Origin: Anaerolineaceae bacterium
GTDB taxonomy: Bacteria; Chloroflexota; Anaerolineae; Anaerolineales; Anaerolineaceae
Length of the DNA: 11,517 nucleotides
Direction of reading: 5' to 3'
Assembly (NCBI GenBank): GCA_028714615.1
Contig: JAQTMA010000059.1
Location: 1 to 11,517, forward strand
This document shows positions 7,917 to 11,517 of this stretch, in pieces. The notes under the pieces are model-generated. The model saw only the letters and a list, made by a program, of their open reading frames with translations. It did no database searches and had not been told where the DNA came from. The position numbers and the translations under genes were made by a program. Each line of letters opens with the position of its first letter. Positions within the stretch are counted from its first letter, which is position 1.

Positions 7917-7957
7917 CCTTCACAAATGTTATCTTTTTGGACGATTCTCTCCAAGGT

Positions 7958-8389
7958 TCATACCGTTTCCTGCAGAAGCTGGAACAAGTCACTGCCCACC
8001 TGAGCAGGATCTTGGAATACGACCGTATGCATGCCGGCGTTTCGAGCGACTTCTACTCGTTCGGAAAGGGCGTCGACCAGGATGGCCTGCTCAGGCCGGA
8101 CATCCATTTGGCGAGCAGCCAGGAAGTAAATATGAGGTGAAGGATGTTCACCTTTCATGGGAGCCAGGATGACCTGATGGAACGCGTCGGCCAGCTCCCA
8201 GCGCTGCAGCAAGGTATTTTGCAACTCCGCCCACGAGCGGCAGAACAACGCCGTCCGGTAATACGGGCGCATAGCTCGGATGAATGCAGCCAGGCCATCA
8301 TGGGAATGACTGTTGGCATGCAGCACCCCAGCCGTGTCCCAAATGACAGCTCGTATCGTAGGTTGTTTTGGTTTCATTTTCTCACCCAT
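7958..8389 (-). CDS. Small HAD-superfamily-like protein with degenerate catalytic motifs
   Basis: A 143-residue protein with the outline of a HAD hydrolase but too short for a full cap domain. Motif I reads VIWDTAGVL (15-23): the nucleophile Asp18 is kept but the second acidic residue, usually Asp, is Ala20. Where motif III normally has K-P-D-P, the sequence reads H-P-S-P (82-85), with Lys79 three residues earlier. Motif IV reads ILVDALSERVEVARNAGM (103-120): the common D-D pair is D106-A107. Ordinary HAD phosphatase activity is therefore doubtful, and a binding or regulatory role is possible. The first ATG overlaps the permease stop by 8 nt; ATG at 8375-8377 (Met5), preceded by GGTGAG only 3 nt away, is an alternative start. 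It is the third gene of the ABC operon by overlap. Confidence 0.72.
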   Translation of the reverse strand: MGEKMKPKQPTIRAVIWDTAGVLHANSHSHDGLAAFIRAMRPYYRTALFCRSWAELQNTLLQRWELADAFHQVILAPMKGEHPSPHIYFLAARQMDVRPEQAILVDALSERVEVARNAGMHTVVFQDPAQVGSDLFQLLQETV

Positions 8390-9212
8390 TTCGATGCAGC
8401 TTTCCAGTTCGTTTTGCGTAACGTTCTGCTAATTGGAAGACCCACAGTCCGGCAGGGATCAGGACGAGACCTCCCAGTAATGCTGGCCAGATGTACTGCC
8501 AAAGTTGTGTGGTTGGAGCGCCTTCGAGGAGAGCGCGCCGGCTGCCTGCCAGCACATAAGTAGCGGGGCTGAACACCGATACCTTCTGGAGATAATCTGG
8601 CAGGACCTCCACAGGGTAGTACACACCCGAAACGAGCAGCAGCAACGCGATGAATACGTGCGTCATCTGCTCACCTCTTTCAGGGAAGAGCAGCGGCAAG
8701 ACAGAGGCCATGATTCCGATCCCCACGAAGGAGAAACTCCCCGCGATCAGGATGACCGTTCCTCCCCACAGGTTGGCGTGACTGAGATTGATGTTGAACA
8801 TTAACGCGGTCACACCCAGGATTACACCGGTGAAGAGCAAGCTGTAGGTCACGGAAAATGCGGTCTGGCCGGCCATGTGAGTCAGACGGCGGACAGGCGC
8901 CATGAGGGTGTATTCGATGGTACCTTCCCAGCGTTCGATATTGATCAAATTGGTCATCCAGTAGAAGATCATCGAGAGGAAGCGCCATACCAGGGTACCG
9001 ATGAGCAGGTAGAGCACCAGGTAATGTGTGTCAAAGCCGAGCTTCCCGTTCCCAATCACACCCATACCCAGCCCAATGAAGCTGACGGCCAGGCTATCGG
9101 CAATCGAGTAAACCAACCAGACGATTTCCCAAGACCAGTAGCGCTTGATCAGATAGACGTTCCGTTCGACAAACGCGTAAGACGCGCGGACTTGATTGAT
9201 TGCTGTCGTCAT
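8382..9212 (-). CDS. ABC-2 type transporter permease
   Basis: A 276-residue integral membrane protein that would form the transmembrane channel partner of the ATPase encoded just upstream. Hydrophobic segments lie near 30-54, 64-86, 117-139, 149-175, 184-203 and 240-262, the six-helix layout of ABC-2 exporters. The segment SGVYYPVEVLPDYLQ (195-209) followed by F-S-P-A-T-Y and R-x-A-L-L-E-G is a family signature. Its ATG overlaps the ATPase stop in an ATGA arrangement, and GAGGAG (plus strand 9221-9226) lies 8 nt upstream inside the ATPase gene. Translation should thus be coupled. The substrate is unknown; relatives export drugs, polysaccharides or lipids. Confidence 0.92.
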   Translation of the reverse strand: MTTAINQVRASYAFVERNVYLIKRYWSWEIVWLVYSIADSLAVSFIGLGMGVIGNGKLGFDTHYLVLYLLIGTLVWRFLSMIFYWMTNLINIERWEGTIEYTLMAPVRRLTHMAGQTAFSVTYSLLFTGVILGVTALMFNINLSHANLWGGTVILIAGSFSFVGIGIMASVLPLLFPERGEQMTHVFIALLLLVSGVYYPVEVLPDYLQKVSVFSPATYVLAGSRRALLEGAPTTQLWQYIWPALLGGLVLIPAGLWVFQLAERYAKRTGKLHRNG

Positions 9213-10099
9213 CCATTCATCTCCTCTTCCTCGGGGTCCAATTTTCGCCCGGTAAGTTCCAGAAAGACTTCTTCCATCGTGGGGGTGTGCCCGTTATTCT
9301 GCGGGACCAGCCTGCGCAGGTTGGCCGGTGTATCCAGCGCTACCAATTTGCCATGATCCATGATAGCGATGCGGTCGCACAACAACTCCGCTTCCAGCAT
9401 GTCGTGGGTGGTAAGTACGATGGTGGTTCCATGCTGCTCGCGCAGCTCGCGAACGATAGCCTGCACCTCACGTTTGGAGCGCGGATCGAGCCCGGTGGTG
9501 GGTTCGTCCAACAACAGTAAACGCGGCAGGGTTAGCATGGCGCGAGCAATTGCAACCTTTTGCTGCATCCCACGCGACATCTCCTCCATGGGTTGGTAGA
9601 TCGAGCGCTTTTCCAATCCCAGGCGGGTGAGTATTTCGATCACCTTCTGGCGGATCTGGCTGCCGGTCATACCATACAGCCGTGCTCCGAAGAGCAGGTT
9701 CTCCATCGGGCTGAGCTTCTTCACAAAACTGGCTTCCACGGATACCCGGTTGATAATGCGTTGCACCTGTAAGGGTTGGCGCACCACATCGTAGTCAAAT
9801 ACGCGGATGCTGCCTTCATCTGGAAGCAACAGGGTGGAGATCAGGCGGATGAGGGTGGATTTGCCGCCGCCATTCGGCCCCAATACTCCGAAGGTTTCAC
9901 CCTGGTGGACGCTCAGTGAAACGTGGTCCACGGCGACGATAGCCGGCTTGCGACGATCTATCCCTTTCTCCGGGTTGTGGCCGTTGGACCCATTGGTGTT
10001 CTGCCCATTTGAATTGATGTGAAACAAACGCTTCCACACCGGTCTGCTGGGCTTGCCAAATTTCTTATATGCGTTCGTAATTACAATTGCGTCGTTCAT
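9209..10099 (-). CDS. ABC-2 type transporter ATP-binding protein
   Basis: A 296-residue cytoplasmic ATPase that should power the ABC-2 permease encoded next. Walker A is GPNGGGKST (74-82), the signature is MSRGMQQKV (174-182, a variant of LSGGQ), Walker B is LLLLDEPTTGLD (194-205), and the switch histidine is in TTHD (230-233). The Q-loop position reads SVEASF, with Glu122 where Gln is usual, so the canonical Gln is missing. Residues 15-53 form an Asn/Gly-rich, basic insertion between the first strand and the rest of the core. The C-terminus ends in an acidic run. The ATG has a strong Shine-Dalgarno. It is the first gene of the ATPase-permease-HAD operon and lies downstream of the leader ORF and terminator at 10185-10468. 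Confidence 0.94.
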   Translation of the reverse strand: MNDAIVITNAYKKFGKPSRPVWKRLFHINSNGQNTNGSNGHNPEKGIDRRKPAIVAVDHVSLSVHQGETFGVLGPNGGGKSTLIRLISTLLLPDEGSIRVFDYDVVRQPLQVQRIINRVSVEASFVKKLSPMENLLFGARLYGMTGSQIRQKVIEILTRLGLEKRSIYQPMEEMSRGMQQKVAIARAMLTLPRLLLLDEPTTGLDPRSKREVQAIVRELREQHGTTIVLTTHDMLEAELLCDRIAIMDHGKLVALDTPANLRRLVPQNNGHTPTMEEVFLELTGRKLDPEEEEMNG

Positions 10100-10104
10100 C
10101 GATA

Positions 10105-10110
10105 CCTCCT
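10105..10110 (-). promoter_or_regulatory. Strong ribosome binding site of the ABC ATPase gene
   Basis: AGGAGG on the minus strand lies 5 nt before the ATG at 10097-10099 and confirms that start. The 10111-10184 stretch upstream holds no convincing promoter: the best pair is TTGGTC with AATACT at 16 nt. This favours transcription from the promoter at 10439-10468 through the terminator. Confidence 0.75.
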
Positions 10111-10184
10111 GTCTGGTTCATCCGTTTCCGTTGGGTCTCCAGTGAGAAACCAGGCCAGTATTCCTCCAATCAAGTCAGGACCAA

Positions 10185-10219
10185 TAAAAAGCAAAAAGGT
10201 CGCGGGACGTCCCGTGACC
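10185..10219 (-). terminator. Intrinsic terminator upstream of the ABC operon (attenuator segments 3:4)
   Basis: On the minus strand GGTCACGGGAC (10209-10219) is followed at once by GTCCCGCGACC (10198-10208), giving a stem of 11 positions with one A-C mismatch. It is followed by TTTTT (10193-10197) and, after GC, a second TTTTT run (10186-10190). The T-tracts occur only in the minus direction, so it acts on transcripts coming from the 10439-10468 promoter. It lies about 90 nt before the ABC ATPase start. Confidence 0.75.
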
Positions 10220-10301
10220 TGAGGGGGGGATTTTAGAATTTAACCAATTCGGCCACGGGGTATGGAGCGCTCCCGTGGCCGGTAGAAGTTAATAATTGGT
10301 T
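10198..10301 (-). promoter_or_regulatory. Candidate transcription attenuator with competing hairpins
   Basis: Read on the minus strand, four segments follow the small ORF: 1, GGCCACGGG (10272-10280); 2, CCCCGTGGCC (10251-10260); 3, GGTCACGGGAC (10209-10219); 4, GTCCCGCGACC (10198-10208). Segments 1 and 2 pair perfectly over 9 bp and are supported by an outer stem, AACCAATT (10294-10301) with AATTGGTT (10242-10249). Segments 2 and 3 can instead pair over 9 bp with one G-U pair. Segments 3 and 4 are the terminator. Exclusive 1:2, 2:3 and 3:4 pairings are the classic anti-antiterminator/antiterminator/terminator layout. The pairings are read directly; the regulatory role is inferred. Confidence 0.6.
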
Positions 10302-10400
10302 TTACCGCTGAACAGGCGCACTCCGAGAAGGTAGGTTGACTCCACCGCTATCGAGGGCGGTGAGTTCCTGGCTGATCACTTGGAAGAAGATCTTGGTCAT
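10302..10400 (-). CDS. Small ORF of 32 codons, probable leader peptide
   Basis: An ATG ORF encoding a 32-residue peptide: it begins MTKIFFQVISQELTALD, has a Gly-Gly at 19-20, and ends in a polar tail SRSAPVQR followed by TAA. AAGGA (plus strand 10410-10414) lies 9 nt before the ATG, and a promoter lies just upstream. It is followed by the competing hairpins and terminator, and then by the ABC operon. It has no run of one amino acid, so it is not an amino-acid-biosynthesis type leader. A leader whose translation governs attenuation is the favoured reading. A small secreted peptide is the alternative, because E-L-x-x-L before Gly-Gly loosely resembles double-glycine leaders, but the spacing is one residue too long and no C39-type peptidase is present. 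I do not recognise the peptide. Confidence 0.55.
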   Translation of the reverse strand: MTKIFFQVISQELTALDSGGVNLPSRSAPVQR

Positions 10401-10409
10401 TGTGCGCTT

Positions 10410-10414
10410 TCCTT
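10410..10414 (-). promoter_or_regulatory. Ribosome binding site of the 32-codon ORF
   Basis: AAGGA on the minus strand, within AAAAGGAAAG, lies 9 nt before the ATG at 10398-10400. A site this good is one reason to treat the short ORF as translated. Confidence 0.6.
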
Positions 10415-10417
10415 TTA

Positions 10418-10435
10418 ATCGTATTAATTAACGAT
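10418..10435. promoter_or_regulatory. Operator-like inverted repeat at the leader transcription start
   Basis: ATCGT and ACGAT arms flank an AT-rich 8-nt centre with TTAATTAA. The element begins 3 nt downstream of the -10 and covers the predicted transcription start near 10432, where a repressor would block initiation. The arms are short, so chance is possible. Confidence 0.3.
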
Positions 10436-10438
10436 CAT

Positions 10439-10468
10439 AGTTTACCACATTGGGGAGAGGCGAGTCAA
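10439..10468 (-). promoter_or_regulatory. Extended -10 promoter for the leader ORF and probably the ABC operon
   Basis: On the minus strand TTGACT (10463-10468) is separated by 18 nt from TAAACT (10439-10444). The -10 is preceded by TGG, the TGn extension that compensates for imperfect -10 boxes. It lies in the gap after the HNH-like gene and 38 nt before the small ORF. Confidence 0.55.
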
Positions 10469-10507
10469 GTAGGATATCGGATTATTTGTGAATAAATCAA
10501 AACCGTT

Positions 10508-11119
10508 TTATGGATTCGGCATCTGTTGGTAGATCGCTAGCCAATTGGTTGCGATCTGAATTTGAGCATCCATCAGGTTGATAGCGCCGGAACACACCTG
10601 GTCGTGCAGGTAATTCTCCACCTTGTCTTTCTCGTGGAATCCAGGCTGAGGTGAGGCGGCTTCTGGCCACAGGTTGGAGATATCATTCGATCCACCAAGC
10701 TCCAGGCTCACCAGGTGATCTACCTCATATTCACCAGGGCTGTGACTGGGGATGCCATATTCGACATAAACCCGGTCTTTTACGGATGAGGGAACGTTAC
10801 GCACAGAACTGGCGTACCCCGATTTGCATATATCGGCCTTGGTGACATCCGGAAAAATGTCTCCGGGTGTACATGCTTGATCCTGGAGAGGCCCATTGAC
10901 CTGGCAGCCGGATTTTTTTATTTGACGTCCCCATTGAGGAACTTCGAGAGAAACGGTTGGTGTTGGGTTTCCTGTCGCAGGTGCAATCGTAAATCCCGGA
11001 TTGTTTACCAGCACCGTTCCACGCATATAGTATGCAGCGGCCAGGACGATTAAGAATAGGATCGTCCCGATAGAAATTCTTCTCACCCGCCTTCTTGGAT
11101 TTCTCATACGCTCACTCAT
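10508..11119 (-). CDS. Membrane-anchored HNH-type nuclease-like protein
   Basis: A 203-residue protein with a basic N-terminus and one hydrophobic segment (about 15-32), so the rest is probably outside the cytoplasm. After a Pro/Thr linker come four cysteines (C72, C83, C98, C176), suited to disulfides. The C-terminal region carries the motif YEVDHLVSLELGGSNDISNLW (131-151), then HEKDKVE (162-168) and V-C-S-G...D-A-Q-x-x-I...W. D134-H135 and N149 fit the beta-beta-alpha-metal HNH core, and the T-P-G-D...C-x-x-G-Y...S-V-R-x-V-P region before it is commonly seen in this family. Nuclease activity is inferred, not shown. The start ATG directly abuts the TGA of the upstream gene; Met5 is an alternative. 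No good terminator follows. Confidence 0.75.
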   Translation of the reverse strand: MSERMRNPRRRVRRISIGTILFLIVLAAAYYMRGTVLVNNPGFTIAPATGNPTPTVSLEVPQWGRQIKKSGCQVNGPLQDQACTPGDIFPDVTKADICKSGYASSVRNVPSSVKDRVYVEYGIPSHSPGEYEVDHLVSLELGGSNDISNLWPEAASPQPGFHEKDKVENYLHDQVCSGAINLMDAQIQIATNWLAIYQQMPNP

Positions 11120-11517
11120 TCAATCCGATTGCTGAACCAACCAGGCCTGGTCAAACCGTCCAGATTCCAGGTTAGTTTGTTCGATCCAAAAATAGATCAT
11201 TCCGGCCGAACCCCACCGCATACCGCAATTTGCATCCGAATCCACTTGCAAGAGCAACAGCCAATCGCCTTTATTCCTGGTCACTGCGACGGCCCCAGGT
11301 TGATCTGCCTTCCGAAACCCATGTGAAGCCAGAGCGGACTCGAGTTGCATATCATCTTGAATCTGATTTGGGTAGCCCAGCATCCGGTGGCAAGGGACGG
11401 CGCGCTCGGCTGAAGATAAGCGGTTCACCCACCAATCTTCATAGCGCCGCACTTCGTCGTCCGTCCATTGCAACGTGGGATCCACCTGGCGAGGAACCGG
11501 TGGAAGGCTGAGCTCTG
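11120..11517 (-). CDS. DUF1963/YwqG-like protein, C-terminal part, cut by the window edge
   Basis: The reading frame is open to the right edge, so the true start lies outside. A GTG at 11483-11485 could be called as a start, but the frame upstream still reads a family-like E-L-S-L-P-P-V-P segment. About 132 C-terminal residues are visible. They match the end of the YwqG family (DUF1963): H-R-M-L-G-Y-P-N-Q-I-Q-D-D-M-Q-L-E-S, then DWLLLLQVDSD, MRWGSAGMIYFWI and FDQAWLVQQ. Full family members are about 250-280 residues, so roughly half is missing by truncation of the window, not by mutation. The function of the family is not established. The stop codon is directly followed by the ATG of the HNH-like gene, which implies a shared transcript. 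Confidence 0.82.
   Translation of the reverse strand, partial: ELSLPPVPRQVDPTLQWTDDEVRRYEDWWVNRLSSAERAVPCHRMLGYPNQIQDDMQLESALASHGFRKADQPGAVAVTRNKGDWLLLLQVDSDANCGMRWGSAGMIYFWIEQTNLESGRFDQAWLVQQSD

Noticed and set aside
7935..7957. Possible terminator between the HAD-like and GNAT genes (TTGGA/TCCAA arms).
   Set aside because: The five-pair stem is followed on the minus strand by A residues, not T, so it would not terminate the operon.
10225..10262. tRNA-like look: the minus strand contains GTGGCCGAATTGGTTAA, which resembles a tRNA D-arm.
   Set aside because: No T-arm with a GTTCGAATC-type loop, no acceptor stem pairing and no plausible anticodon arm follow. The bases are better explained by the attenuator hairpin.
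10470..10507. Possible terminator after the HNH-like gene (TTATT-CACA-AATAA).
   Set aside because: The stem is five A-T pairs only and no T-run follows.
11483..11485. GTG as the start of the DUF1963-like gene.
   Set aside because: The frame stays open to the window edge with family-like sequence (S-L-P-P-V-P), and known family members are about twice the visible length.

Overview
The window looks like ordinary chromosomal DNA from a Chloroflexota bacterium, most likely of the Anaerolineae group. This is inferred from gene content: an Agl23/TIGR03663-type membrane protein fused to NHL repeats, an NBR1-type Ig-domain lipoprotein, and a bifunctional phosphoglucose/phosphomannose isomerase. No rRNA, tRNA, CRISPR array, transposase or phage gene was seen, and no marker gene fixes the taxonomy.

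Left part (1-3250, minus strand): a lipoprotein with an Ig-like domain is followed 7 nt later by rsmI (16S rRNA 2'-O-methyltransferase), and 81 nt further on by a sugar-phosphate isomerase. A 187-bp divergent promoter region separates them from the large plus-strand gene. Centre (3251-6814, plus strand): an 1187-residue polytopic Agl23-like protein carries a six-unit NHL beta-propeller at its C-terminus. It converges on a tandem-GNAT acetyltransferase (6863-7855, minus), and the two share a perfect 34-bp palindrome that should terminate transcription in both directions.

Right part (minus strand): a tightly overlapping operon encodes an ABC ATPase (9209-10099), an ABC-2 permease (8382-9212) and a small HAD-like protein with degenerate active-site motifs (7958-8389). 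Upstream, 10185-10468 holds the most interesting structure in the window. It has an extended -10 promoter, a good ribosome binding site, a 32-codon ORF, and four RNA segments that can pair 1:2, 2:3 or 3:4. The 3:4 pair is an intrinsic terminator with U-tracts. This is the layout of a leader-peptide attenuator controlling the ABC operon, although a free-standing peptide gene is an alternative.

Far right (10508-11517, minus strand): the C-terminal part of a DUF1963/YwqG-like gene, cut by the window edge, abuts a membrane-anchored HNH-type nuclease-like gene.

Possible links between genes are modest. The isomerase would supply hexose phosphates, and the Agl23-like protein would act in cell-surface glycosylation. 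The ABC operon, with its own leader, is a separate and possibly inducible export unit.
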